Source: Cohaesibacter intestini (lineage in GTDB: Bacteria; Pseudomonadota; Alphaproteobacteria; Rhizobiales; Cohaesibacteraceae). From it: 64,000 nucleotides of DNA. This document shows, one piece after another, positions 55,023-63,564 of the stretch (positions are counted from its first letter, which is position 1; every line of letters starts with the position of its first letter). A program made the translations under genes and the position numbers. Location: the NCBI RefSeq assembly GCF_003324485.1, contig NZ_QODK01000003.1, positions 372,001-436,000 of the forward strand, given 5' to 3'. Under the pieces are notes generated by a model. It ran no database searches, had not been told where the DNA came from, and saw only the letters and a list, made by a program, of their open reading frames with translations.

Positions 55023-55919
55023 TCAATGCTCCATTGTTGGGGGCGGTAGGCGACCACCTGCAAGCAGGATCGCCCCATCTTGCGCGTCATGCTTGCCATC
55101 CACCAGCAGGGCATTGACATCGGCTTCAAGCCACGGTTCGATTTTCTCGGCAAAGCTGCCCATGAGTGTGATGTCATTGATACCACGCCACGCTAACGCG
55201 CGCATAATTGCACTCGCTTCCGAACCGCACTGGCTCATAAGCTTGACAGCGACCGGATCATCCCGGTCGGCATATTCGACCACCAGCTTGGCGAATTCGC
55301 CATAATGAGCAGGTGTCGCTGAGGCGGTCCAAAGCACCATTTCTTCCTGACTGTCGCTGAATCGAAACATGATCTGATCGGTCATCGGACTCACTTCGTA
55401 AATGCCGTCGAGTGCCGCGATCGCATAGCGCAGAGCGCTGAGCCCCACCTGCGCTGCGCTCGCCAGATCCGACAAGGTAAAACCCCAGCCTCCGACATTG
55501 ACCGAATGGCCAGAGACCAGCCCGTAGCCGCAGCTGCCCGTGCCAATGATCATGATGCCCCCGTCGCGTGCACCCTGATGGGCACCAAGACAGGCTACAT
55601 GGGCATCACTTGAGATCTGGATGGCTCCAAAAGGATGCTCCCATTCCAGAAAGGCTTCCTTGTCTGCCAGAATGTGTAACCCGGCCAATCCGATCCCGGC
55701 GCTGGTTTTTCTCAAGGCTGCTTCCGGCAAGCCGGCCGCTTTGATCGCTTCACGCGCAATCCGGTCTACCTGCATTTGTGACTGCACGACGCCGAGCCGG
55801 GTATTGGCGGGACCGCCGGCCGCCTCACCAAGCAAAGTGCCATCCTTGGACCGTAGGCGTCCCCGGCTGCCGGTGCCTCCACCATCGATCCCCAAATAAT
55901 AGTCGAATGCATCTGTCAT
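55023..55919 (-). CDS. BadF/BadG-family ATPase, probable amino-sugar kinase
   Basis: The 298-residue product has the ASKHA fold with phosphate-1 loop YLGIDGGGTGSRGRL (about residues 8-22), IQISSDAHVACLGAHQG with the catalytic Asp, IIGTGSCG and GGWGFTLSDLASAAQVG. This pattern fits the GspK/NagK branch of the BadF family, which phosphorylates glucosamine or N-acetylglucosamine. It is the first gene of the operon kinase-gntR-nagA-like, so a sugar kinase feeding the NagA-like protein is the natural reading. The phosphorylation target is inferred. Confidence 0.88.
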   Translation of the reverse strand: MTDAFDYYLGIDGGGTGSRGRLRSKDGTLLGEAAGGPANTRLGVVQSQMQVDRIAREAIKAAGLPEAALRKTSAGIGLAGLHILADKEAFLEWEHPFGAIQISSDAHVACLGAHQGARDGGIMIIGTGSCGYGLVSGHSVNVGGWGFTLSDLASAAQVGLSALRYAIAALDGIYEVSPMTDQIMFRFSDSQEEMVLWTASATPAHYGEFAKLVVEYADRDDPVAVKLMSQCGSEASAIMRALAWRGINDITLMGSFAEKIEPWLEADVNALLVDGKHDAQDGAILLAGGRLPPPTMEH

Positions 55920-56105
55920 CGCCGGATCTCTCTCAAGGTTCTGGCCGTGACCATATCAAGGCCAACAACAGGAAAGAGCCTGCACCGCAGCAGACTCAAC
56001 TTGCCCTTAGTAGAAAACCAATCGAAACCAATTTCAATGCATCTTCTGGATATAGTGGGAATTACGGACAATTATTGCGCAAATATTTTGATTTATATCA
56101 AATTT

Positions 56106-56127
56106 GGTATGTAAGTGGTCCGTAATT
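56106..56127. promoter_or_regulatory. direct repeat upstream of the amino-sugar operon
   Basis: TGGTATGTAAG is followed immediately by TGGTCCGTAAT, an 11-bp direct repeat with 8 matches. It lies about 190 bases upstream of the kinase gene in an AT-rich stretch. TGGT-containing half-sites are usual for NagR-type GntR operators, so it is a possible operator. Confidence 0.3.
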
Positions 56128-56162
56128 TTGTGAATGCTAATGTATGAAGCTTCCCCTTATGC

Positions 56163-56194
56163 AAAAACAAGGGCAGACCATGTCTGCCCTTGTT
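56163..56194 (-). terminator. terminator of the VWA gene
   Basis: AACAAGGGCAGAC and GTCTGCCCTTGTT pair over 13 bases around a CAT loop. On the minus strand a TTTTTG run follows. It lies just after the VWA protein gene. Confidence 0.85.
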
Positions 56195-56212
56195 CTTCAT
56201 GGCGCGTGTGCA

Positions 56213-57625
56213 TCAGTTCTTCTCAATCTTGACCCAATCCACTTCAACAAGGCCTTCGCCGTTTTTGGGAACATAGCCACTCGTCCCATGGCCGAACAGG
56301 AAGGAGAAAGCGTCGCCGGGCAGTTTCAGGCTGGTCAGTTTTTGCAACTCAACCCAGTTGGTGTTCGGTGCCTTGTCGCCAGCGCCTTCGGCCTCTTCCA
56401 GTTTAACTGCCGAAATATAATTGCGGCCCTGTTTGGTCAGGCGGAGCAGCGCAGAACCGGTCGACGCGGCCATCTTATCGGTGCGGGCGGTGACGTTGTT
56501 GTCGTCAAATTGCGCGATCTTGCTCACAAAGTGCGTGTTGGCGCCTTTGGCCAGTTTGTCCGCGCGTGCATTGAGCAGGGTCAAGGCATAATTGTAAGGA
56601 TGCATTTGCAGGCTGGTCAGCATGGAATTGTCCTGATCCTTGGTCAGGCCCATCCGCAGCCACTCCTTGTGGGTCTGGGCGGTGAACAAGACGCGCATCG
56701 TCATCGTCCAATCACCCTTGGGGATTTTCTTATCCAGCCGGAAGATATTTTGCGTTGTCTTGTAGCTGCTGGTGTCATTGCCGGTATCGCCAAACAGGAC
56801 AGTCAGTTTGCCATCTTCGACGATGTAGCTTTCAGCATTTTCCTTGTCTATGGTCCAATGAGTACCGAGCGCATCACCATCGAAATTGTCTTCAAAATAG
56901 ACACCATCACTGGCCATCATGGGTTCGACCTTGGCTTGTGCCACCTTGATCGGTTTGGTCTCGACCACTTCGCGGACCTTCTCGAATGCCTTGACCAGAC
57001 CGTCATTGTCCTTGGCATCGAAATATTGGCCATTGCCGTTGTCGGCAATGCATTGAATGCCGGAGCGCTGGTCATTGTTGAGATCAAAACCGACCACATG
57101 AATGCTGGTGGCAATGCCTGCCTTGTTGAGCGACGCTGCAGCGGCACATGGGTCGCCATCACAGCTTTCCAGACCATCGGAAACCAGAACAACCGTGTTG
57201 TCCTCCTCCAGATTGGGTTGCAGCCAGTTTCCGATTTCCATCAGCGTATTGGCGATGGGGGTTTGACCGTTCGGTTTGATGACAGCAAGGGAATCCTGGA
57301 TCGTTTCATTGTTGACCGAGCCAACGCTGGAAACCAGTTCCATATCATCACAATCATTGAGCTTGTGATTGAAGCGATGGCCATAGGCAACAAGGCCCAT
57401 CTTGGTTTCCTGCGGCATTTTCTTGACCAGATCAACCAACGCCTGTTTGGCAATGTCGATCTTCGGTGTGCCGTCAACCTGACCCCACATGGAGTTGGAG
57501 CTATCGATGACAAACAGGACATTTTTCTGCAGTGCCTGCGCCGCACCGGCCTGCAACGACAGGGCGGTGATGGCGGTGGCGGCAAGAAGGGTGAGACGAG
57601 AGATGGTCTGAGATTGGATGGTCAT
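56213..57625 (-). CDS. secreted VWA-domain protein with C-terminal beta-sandwich
   Basis: The 470-residue product has a signal peptide (about residues 1-31, ending QAGAAQA) followed by a von Willebrand factor A domain (about 34-215) with an intact MIDAS: D41-S-S43-N-S45, T122 in GQTP, D150 in SDGLES. Next comes a linker with PIKVAQAKVEPMM, then a C-terminal domain (about 245-470) beginning YFEDNFDGDALGTHWTID, which resembles DUF1349/concanavalin-like beta sandwiches. The usual role of such domains is carbohydrate or protein binding at the cell surface. Paired cysteines (KLNDCDD, SCDGDPC, IQCI) suggest disulphides. It is monocistronic; function is unknown. Confidence 0.87.
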   Translation of the reverse strand: MTIQSQTISRLTLLAATAITALSLQAGAAQALQKNVLFVIDSSNSMWGQVDGTPKIDIAKQALVDLVKKMPQETKMGLVAYGHRFNHKLNDCDDMELVSSVGSVNNETIQDSLAVIKPNGQTPIANTLMEIGNWLQPNLEEDNTVVLVSDGLESCDGDPCAAAASLNKAGIATSIHVVGFDLNNDQRSGIQCIADNGNGQYFDAKDNDGLVKAFEKVREVVETKPIKVAQAKVEPMMASDGVYFEDNFDGDALGTHWTIDKENAESYIVEDGKLTVLFGDTGNDTSSYKTTQNIFRLDKKIPKGDWTMTMRVLFTAQTHKEWLRMGLTKDQDNSMLTSLQMHPYNYALTLLNARADKLAKGANTHFVSKIAQFDDNNVTARTDKMAASTGSALLRLTKQGRNYISAVKLEEAEGAGDKAPNTNWVELQKLTSLKLPGDAFSFLFGHGTSGYVPKNGEGLVEVDWVKIEKN

Positions 57626-58103
57626 TGTGAGCCTCTTTGTTTTGACTGGGTGGGTGCGAGCATGGCGTTATGCTTGTTGGTCGCAGCCCACCGAAAAAGG
57701 TTCAAAATAAAATCATGTTTATTCTGTCTTCATGGTCGAGCGGCTAAAAATGAGGCTTGGCCGCTGGCTCGCGGTGAACCCCTCTACCGCAAGGTCTCAA
57801 GTGTAGCACGAGAAGTGCGTCAGAATGTCGCAGGCAAGGCGTGACAAAGAATTTGGTCTTCACAATTTTGTGAGGGCCTGATCGCACTGCTTGATTGTTC
57901 GGCTCTGGTTGAAGCAGCTTAGCCTGAAAAAACGCAATCGCCCCTTTCCCTGCTCCGGTCCTTTCGGCATACTGCGCGACGGTCTGCCTCAAGCCTTCGC
58001 ATCGAACCCCATGCGGCAGGCCCGGGTGAAGCAATCGCCAATCGGGCAGAAATCTGACCATAAGCAAGCTAGCCGACGACTCACATCAACGACGGGACAC
58101 ACC
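57626..58103. other. intergenic region between VWA and guaD genes
   Basis: This 480-base gap lies between divergent genes and should contain both promoters. I looked on both strands and found no reading frame with family resemblance. No clear operator stands out. Confidence 0.5.
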
Positions 58104-59411
58104 ATGTCGCAAAAAATCCTGCGCGGAAGGATCCTGACTTTCCATGCCGAACCGCAAACGCCTCACGATGAGAGCGCCCATCTTTATATCGAAGATGGTG
58201 CCTTGCTGATCGAGGCAGGCAGGATTGTTGCTTGTGACAGCTATGCTGCGGTGCGCCCGTTGGCCCGCGCGGAGGCAGAGGTGATCGATCACCGGCCTCA
58301 TCTCCTGATGCCCGGCTTCATCGACACGCATCTGCATTTCCCGCAGGTGCAGGTGATTGCCAGTTGGGGCGCGCAGTTGCTTGACTGGCTGGAAAACTAC
58401 ACCTTCCCGGCGGAAGCGCGCTATGCCGACCCCGACCATGCCGCACTGATGGCTGGCCACTTTTTCGATCAGATGATTGCCAACGGAACCACTACCAGCG
58501 TTGCCTATTGCACCTCGCACAAAAGCTCGGCCGAGGCCTATTTCACTGAGGCCGCCCGGCGCAACATGCGGGTGATTGGCGGCAAGGTGCTGATGGATCG
58601 CAACGCGCCCGACGCCGTCTGCGACACACCGCAAAGCGGCTATGATGACACCAAGGCACTGATCGCCGATTGGCACGGCAAGGGCAGGGCGCTTTATGCC
58701 ATCACCCCGCGTTTTGCCATCACCTCAACGCCGGAGCAACTCGAAGCCACGTCAGCTCTGGTGAAGGAGTATCCCGATTGCTACATCCAGACCCATCTCG
58801 ATGAAAACCACGCTGAAATCGAGTTGACAACCCAGCTCTATCCCGACGCACCGGACTATCTAGGTATTTATGAGCATTATGGTCTGCTCGGCCCCAAAAT
58901 GCTGCTCGGCCATTGCATTCACATGCAGCCGCGTGAGATCGACGTGATGATCGAAACCAAGTCGCGGCCTGTATTCTGCCCGACGTCCAACCTGTTTCTA
59001 GGCTCCGGTCTGTTCGATTATGAGGGTCTGAGGGCACGGGGCGCGACTTGCGCCGTGGCAACTGACATTGGAGGGGGGACATCCTATTCGATGCTGCAAA
59101 CCCTAAATGAAGGCTACAAGGTGCTGGCGCTAAGGGGCCAGAAGCTCCACCCCTACCGCGCCTTTTACTGGATGACCCTGGGCAATGCGGTGGCCTTGGG
59201 GCTTGAAGACAGGATCGGCACGTTAGTGGCAGGATCAGAAGCCGATATTACGGTCCTTGATGCCCGTTCCACCCCGGCCATGGCCCTGCGCATGGAGACC
59301 TGCCAAAGCCTCGCCGAAGAGCTCTTCATCCTGCAAATCATGGCCGACGACCGTGCTATCGCCCAGACCTATATTGCGGGCGAGGCACAGAAAAAGCAGA
59401 GCGCCGTCTAG
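58104..59411 (+). CDS. guaD: guanine deaminase
   Basis: The 435-residue product is an amidohydrolase-fold enzyme that converts guanine to xanthine and ammonia. Zinc-site and substrate motifs are present: PGFIDTHLHFPQ, CTSHKSSAEA, TPRFAITSTPEQL, QTHLDENHAEIE, LGHCIHMQPRE, CPTSNLFLGSGLF and VATDIGGGTSYSML. Guanine deaminase is separated from other amidohydrolases by the THLHFPQ and CPTSN stretches. The ATG at 58104 starts the family sequence; upstream frame extension is noncoding. It converges with the flavoprotein gene, the stops overlapping by 4 bases. Confidence 0.94.
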   Translation: MSQKILRGRILTFHAEPQTPHDESAHLYIEDGALLIEAGRIVACDSYAAVRPLARAEAEVIDHRPHLLMPGFIDTHLHFPQVQVIASWGAQLLDWLENYTFPAEARYADPDHAALMAGHFFDQMIANGTTTSVAYCTSHKSSAEAYFTEAARRNMRVIGGKVLMDRNAPDAVCDTPQSGYDDTKALIADWHGKGRALYAITPRFAITSTPEQLEATSALVKEYPDCYIQTHLDENHAEIELTTQLYPDAPDYLGIYEHYGLLGPKMLLGHCIHMQPREIDVMIETKSRPVFCPTSNLFLGSGLFDYEGLRARGATCAVATDIGGGTSYSMLQTLNEGYKVLALRGQKLHPYRAFYWMTLGNAVALGLEDRIGTLVAGSEADITVLDARSTPAMALRMETCQSLAEELFILQIMADDRAIAQTYIAGEAQKKQSAV

Positions 59412-60637
59412 CGCTTCATCAGTTGTTTGAGGTCTGCGGTCGGGTCGGCGACAATGGCCGGGTCCGCGCTTTTGCCTGCATCGATCAGTCGTTTGCCGAC
59501 CATATAGGCGCGCGGATCATTCATCGCATCAAGGGCAATCAACTGGTCGCCGCGATAGTACCAGAAGGATTTCACCGCTCCCCCGTCGCGGGTGACGATC
59601 TTGTCATAGCCCGCATTCAGCCCGGCAATCTGCAACTTGACATCATATTGGTCGGACCAGAACCATGGCTTCGCAACATAGTCTTTGAGGGGGGTGCCTT
59701 TAAGGCTCTGAAGCATGTTTTCCGCAACAGTCTTTGCCTGGTCGATGGCATTGCCGACACTTTCCAGCCGAATGCGATTGCCTTGATAAGGGAAAGACGC
59801 ACAGTCGCCAGCAGCCCAGATATGAGGGTCGGAGGTCTGGGCGTGAACATCCACTGCGATTCCATTGTCCAGCGTCAGTCCGGCCATGTCAGCCAATACC
59901 GTGTTGGGCCGTATGCCGATGCCGCAAATGACGAAGTCTGCTTCCAGCATCGTGCCATCATCGAGCAACGCGCCCGTGACACGTTCATTGCCGACAAAAT
60001 GCGCCAGCTTACTGCCTTCGAGCAATTTGACCCCATGGCGCTCATGCAAACTGCGGAAATAGTCCGAGGTTTCCTTTGCAGCGACCCGTTGCAGAATACG
60101 GTCTGCCGCTTCCACCAGCGTCACGTCGAGACCACGCTTGGCGCATACCGCTGCCGCCTCAAGGCCGATATAGCCTCCGCCGACAATCAGAACCCGTCGC
60201 CCGGCGACAATCTCCGGCTCGAGCCCATCAATATCGGCAAGACCACGCACCACATGCACCCCGGGCAATTGGCCGCCAAGTGCTTCGGGCATGCGGATAG
60301 GGTCGGACCCGGTGGTCAGTGCCAGATGATCATAGGCAAGCTGGTCGTCCCCGACCGTGATGATGCGGGACTGGGCGTCGATTCCGGATACCGGCACCCC
60401 ACAGCGCACCGCGATATTGAAATCATCATAGAAATTCTGTGGTCGCAGGGTCAGGCCCTCAAGGCTCATGTCGCCCAACAGATAGGCCTTGGACAGAGGA
60501 GGGCGTTGATAAGGCAGGTAAGGCTCTGCCCCGATCAGGGTCACCCGCCCGGCAAAACCCAGCTCACGCAGGCGCTGCACCAGAGTGGCCCCAGCCTGTC
60601 CCGCACCGACAACGATGACGGTTTTTTCTTCAAACAT
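59408..60637 (-). CDS. ferredoxin-reductase-type NAD(P)/FAD oxidoreductase
   Basis: The 409-residue product has the FAD loop VIVVGAGQAGATLVQRLRELG (about residues 6-26), a second Rossmann loop VLIVGGGYIGLEAAAVCAKRG (about 148-168) for NAD(P)H, and HIWAAGDCASFP near the C-terminal FAD site. The closest class is the rubredoxin/ferredoxin reductases of oxygenase systems (BphA4, putidaredoxin reductase, and ThcD type). No ferredoxin or oxygenase gene is adjacent, so its partner is elsewhere. The ATG at 60637 follows AAAGGA. It follows the SelA-like gene by 98 bases on the same strand. Confidence 0.92.
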   Translation of the reverse strand: MFEEKTVIVVGAGQAGATLVQRLRELGFAGRVTLIGAEPYLPYQRPPLSKAYLLGDMSLEGLTLRPQNFYDDFNIAVRCGVPVSGIDAQSRIITVGDDQLAYDHLALTTGSDPIRMPEALGGQLPGVHVVRGLADIDGLEPEIVAGRRVLIVGGGYIGLEAAAVCAKRGLDVTLVEAADRILQRVAAKETSDYFRSLHERHGVKLLEGSKLAHFVGNERVTGALLDDGTMLEADFVICGIGIRPNTVLADMAGLTLDNGIAVDVHAQTSDPHIWAAGDCASFPYQGNRIRLESVGNAIDQAKTVAENMLQSLKGTPLKDYVAKPWFWSDQYDVKLQIAGLNAGYDKIVTRDGGAVKSFWYYRGDQLIALDAMNDPRAYMVGKRLIDAGKSADPAIVADPTADLKQLMKR

Positions 60638-60735
60638 GCCCATTCCTTTCAACGTCCTTGGCCGTCCTGCATCCTGTCGAATGGACGGGGATCAGACCCT
60701 GTTGCCAAGGTGGCGATCCGCAAAGGAAAGTCAAG

Positions 60736-61812
60736 TCAACAATCCCTCAACAGAACGGCAAGACGCTGAAGGATCAAATCTTCTTCGGCAACACTCAGCA
60801 TGACGCTTTCGAGCAGGATCTCACCTTGGCTGGCCCGATCTTCCATCACCCAGATTGCAGGATTGGAGGCTTTCAAGGCAGCAATAATTGGAGCCGCCTC
60901 GCACGGCAAGCGCAGGCAAGCGCGCTCAAAGGGCAAATTGGTCGGATCGGCAACCGCATAGGCTGTCACGCCGGGCAGCAGATTGGCGCGCTCAAGAAAG
61001 GCCGCAAGCTTGGCTGCCTTGTCCTGTGCCCAATTGGCGAGATCCAGAGCCTGCCGTTCCTCAATCGCTGCCAGTACCCCCGTGATTGCCTCCTTCGAGG
61101 CTTTCATCCCGCGTCCGATTCCGGATTCTTGTGCGGCCACTGCCGCCACCATTTCCGCTTTGCCGACGACGATCCCAGCCGTAGGAGAAGCGAGATATTT
61201 CTGTCCACTGAGCAGCAACAGATCAGGATCAAGCGCCACCAGCTCGGCAACTTTGAAATCCTGCGCCGCCCCATCAAGGATCACCGGTACATTTTGGTCC
61301 TTTGCGAGCGAGATCATCGCAGCAAGGGAGGGGGTTACCCCCCGCACCAACCGGGAATGGACCAGCAGCAGCGCGCAGATGTCCGGCGCTTTGAGAGCCG
61401 ATGCCAGATCCCCTTCGCTGCACGCATCTGCCTCTCCCACCATGAGCGGGGTTGCCCCTGAAAGGCGGATCGCCTGACGGACCGGATGGCCGTAATTGAC
61501 ATTGTGCCCTGCGGGCAAAACGACTTTGCTCGGCCCACCGGTGGGCAGTGGCAGACAGCGCACCAATGCCTTGTCCGTTCCCGTCATGCAGGCCGCAACC
61601 GACAAGGTGATGGCCGCCGCCGTACAATGAACCAGTGTCCCAGCCTCTGCACCCGACCAGGCTTTGAGTGCCAGATCAGCCTGGTGTTTGAGGTCCTCCA
61701 TCACGGCATAGTGCCGCAGGCTTTCGCCAACTGCCCGGCTCACGCGCTCAGACGAACGTGAAACCCCAAGGGGAGTAAAGGTGCCTCTGGCATTGATTGG
61801 CTTTTTGGTCAT
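60736..61812 (-). CDS. SelA-like PLP-dependent enzyme
   Basis: The 358-residue product has a fold-type I PLP enzyme pattern with Asp in VPVILDGAAQDF (D180) and the cofactor lysine in LLLSGQKYLASPTAG (K205). The overall layout resembles the selenocysteine synthase/D-glucosaminate-6-phosphate ammonia-lyase (SelA/DgaE) branch rather than true SelA, since it is shorter (true SelA is about 460) and no selB or selenocysteine tRNA gene is near. Such relatives act on amino acids or amino sugar acids by beta elimination. The ATG at 61812 follows GGAGAG. The reaction is unknown. Confidence 0.82.
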   Translation of the reverse strand: MTKKPINARGTFTPLGVSRSSERVSRAVGESLRHYAVMEDLKHQADLALKAWSGAEAGTLVHCTAAAITLSVAACMTGTDKALVRCLPLPTGGPSKVVLPAGHNVNYGHPVRQAIRLSGATPLMVGEADACSEGDLASALKAPDICALLLVHSRLVRGVTPSLAAMISLAKDQNVPVILDGAAQDFKVAELVALDPDLLLLSGQKYLASPTAGIVVGKAEMVAAVAAQESGIGRGMKASKEAITGVLAAIEERQALDLANWAQDKAAKLAAFLERANLLPGVTAYAVADPTNLPFERACLRLPCEAAPIIAALKASNPAIWVMEDRASQGEILLESVMLSVAEEDLILQRLAVLLRDC

Positions 61813-62128
61813 CAACAATCTCTCCGGTATGGAACAGGGGGACAAGACCCGGGACTTTCATCGATAAAGAGGGGATTGTATTGGAGCAAGTGCTAATGAC
61901 CACTTGTGGCTCAGCCCACCCCGAACCGAACCGCGCAAAGGCTAGCCCAGAGGCCCAAATGACAAACTTTTAACGCAAATTCGGTGTTTCCCGGTGCACC
62001 ACTCCCTCTCCAAGGCTTTTCAGCGGCGTGTCACTTGGCTAAGGTCCGACCCGTTCCGGGACCGCCGCCTGACCGCGACCTGCCTCCCGGCCCTGTTATT
62101 TGTGACCGTATGAAAAGAAGCACTTCCC
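61813..62128. other. divergent promoter region of SelA-like gene and purU
   Basis: This 316-base gap holds the promoters of both divergent genes. A CAAGTG/CACTTG stem with an 8-base loop lies at 61887-61906. No gene is seen. Confidence 0.45.
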
Positions 62129-63001
62129 ATGAGCATGATCCTGAAAATGACCTGCCCGGACCAACCCGGTGTCGTCGCTGACCTCAGCGCCCGACTGCTG
62201 GAGTTTGGCTGCAACATTCTGGAGAGCAATCAGTTCTTCCAGCCCGCCCCGAAATCGACACGGGATGATGGTCTGGGTACATTCTTCATGCGTGTGGTCC
62301 TGTCCAAGCCCGAAAGCACCGATCTGGCCGCCCTTTGTAAGAGCGTTGATGCTTTTGCCGACAAATTCAGCGCCACCTATTCACTCAATCGCAGTGATGC
62401 GGTGGTCAAAACCGTCCTGATGGTCTCCCGTTTCGATCACTGCCTGCTCGACATCCTTTATCGTGTGCAGAAAGGCGCGTTGCCGCTCGATATCGTTGCT
62501 GTGGTCTCCAACCATGCCGATAGCCGCAACAATGTGGAACGCCTTGGCATTCCTTTCTATCTCTGGCCAGTGACCAAAGAAAACAAGGAAGAGCAGGAAG
62601 CCAAGATCGACGAGCTGATCGAGCGCACCGGTGCCGAGCTTGTCGTGCTGGCCCGCTACATGCAGATCCTGTCCGACACCCTGTCGAGCCGCCATTTCGG
62701 CAAAATCATCAACATCCATCATTCCTTCCTGCCGGCCTTCAAGGGCGCCAAGCCCTATCATCGGGCATGGGAACGGGGGGTGAAGCTGATTGGTGCGACC
62801 GCCCACTATGTGACGCCGGATCTGGATGAAGGTCCGATCATCGAGCAGGATACCGAGCGGGTGACCCATACCGATGATCCAGATGAACTGGTCCGGCGTG
62901 GGCGCGATATCGAAGCGCGGGTCCTTTCGCGCGCTCTGCGCCTGCATGCGGAAGGACGTGTGTTCATTGATGGAAATCGGACTGTCGTCTTCCATCGCTG
63001 A
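62129..63001 (+). CDS. purU: formyltetrahydrofolate deformylase
   Basis: The 290-residue product hydrolyses 10-formyltetrahydrofolate to formate and tetrahydrofolate. It has an N-terminal ACT-like domain (about residues 3-85; KMTCPDQPGVVADLSARLLE) and a C-terminal formyl-transferase-type domain (about 90-290) with INIHHSFLPAFKGAKPYH and TAHYVTPDLDEGPII holding the catalytic Asn, His and Asp. Length matches the family. It balances one-carbon pools together with glycine cleavage encoded elsewhere in the window. It is followed by a terminator. Confidence 0.95.
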   Translation: MSMILKMTCPDQPGVVADLSARLLEFGCNILESNQFFQPAPKSTRDDGLGTFFMRVVLSKPESTDLAALCKSVDAFADKFSATYSLNRSDAVVKTVLMVSRFDHCLLDILYRVQKGALPLDIVAVVSNHADSRNNVERLGIPFYLWPVTKENKEEQEAKIDELIERTGAELVVLARYMQILSDTLSSRHFGKIINIHHSFLPAFKGAKPYHRAWERGVKLIGATAHYVTPDLDEGPIIEQDTERVTHTDDPDELVRRGRDIEARVLSRALRLHAEGRVFIDGNRTVVFHR

Positions 63002-63043
63002 CATCAGGCGACTGCTTGCGGCCGCTCCTGCCCTTCAAGAAAC

Positions 63044-63078
63044 AGGCCCGTGCAACACAGCGCGGGCCTTTCTTTTTG
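63044..63078 (+). terminator. terminator of purU
   Basis: AGGCCCG (63044-63050) and CGGGCCT (63063-63069) form a stem with a 12-base loop, followed by TTCTTTTT. Confidence 0.8.
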
Positions 63079-63531
63079 CCGCCTTTGTCTGCGTGATTGA
63101 AGTCTGGAACAGGCAACCATACCGCGCCAAATTGGGGGTATGGCGCGGTATGGTCTATGGCTTGCGTCAGCCTTGTGGGGACAGGGGTCCACAAGCCAAT
63201 CTCGAAAACATGATCAATAAGCGACCATGGATGGTCTGATTGAATGGATTGAGCTGATTCTCTTGCCAGATTTCCGGCAGCAAACAGACACAAAAAGGAG
63301 AGGTGGAGAACAATATGCCGATGCAATTTGAGCGTTTTTGACTAAAAGCGCTTCCCCAAGACCGAAACTTGTACATTTATCCTTGCAAAACATCAGAATT
63401 AACCACTCCTCTTAGTTGTGAGGCCAATTTTGGTGTATCAAGGAGCTGTTGCATGTCTCTGGAGATGGATTGCATGGAGTTGGCGATGATTCATTGTGAT
63501 CGATGGGACAGCGGCGTACAAATCATTACTA
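63079..63531. other. intergenic region between purU and the TetR gene
   Basis: This 450-base gap is AT-rich in its second half and holds no gene that I can recognise. It should contain the promoter of the TetR-type gene downstream. Confidence 0.5.
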
Positions 63532-63543
63532 GACCGTTCGGTC
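63532..63543. promoter_or_regulatory. TetR-type operator candidate
   Basis: GACCG-TT-CGGTC, preceded by TA, lies 22 bases upstream of the TetR-type start codon. TAGACCG/CGGTC palindromes are common operators for this LmrA/YxaF-like subgroup, so autoregulation is likely. Confidence 0.6.
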
Positions 63544-63564
63544 AAGGGTTGTAAAGAGTGTGTC

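Noticed and set aside
56144-57844. Open frame of 566 codons on the plus strand opposite the VWA gene
   Set aside because: It starts before the VWA terminator and reads through its antisense. The VWA reading has a signal peptide and an intact MIDAS, the antisense has neither.
60736-61812. True selenocysteine synthase (SelA)
   Set aside because: The protein is about 100 residues too short, and no selB, selD or selenocysteine tRNA gene is near. It fits the broader SelA/DgaE-like family better.
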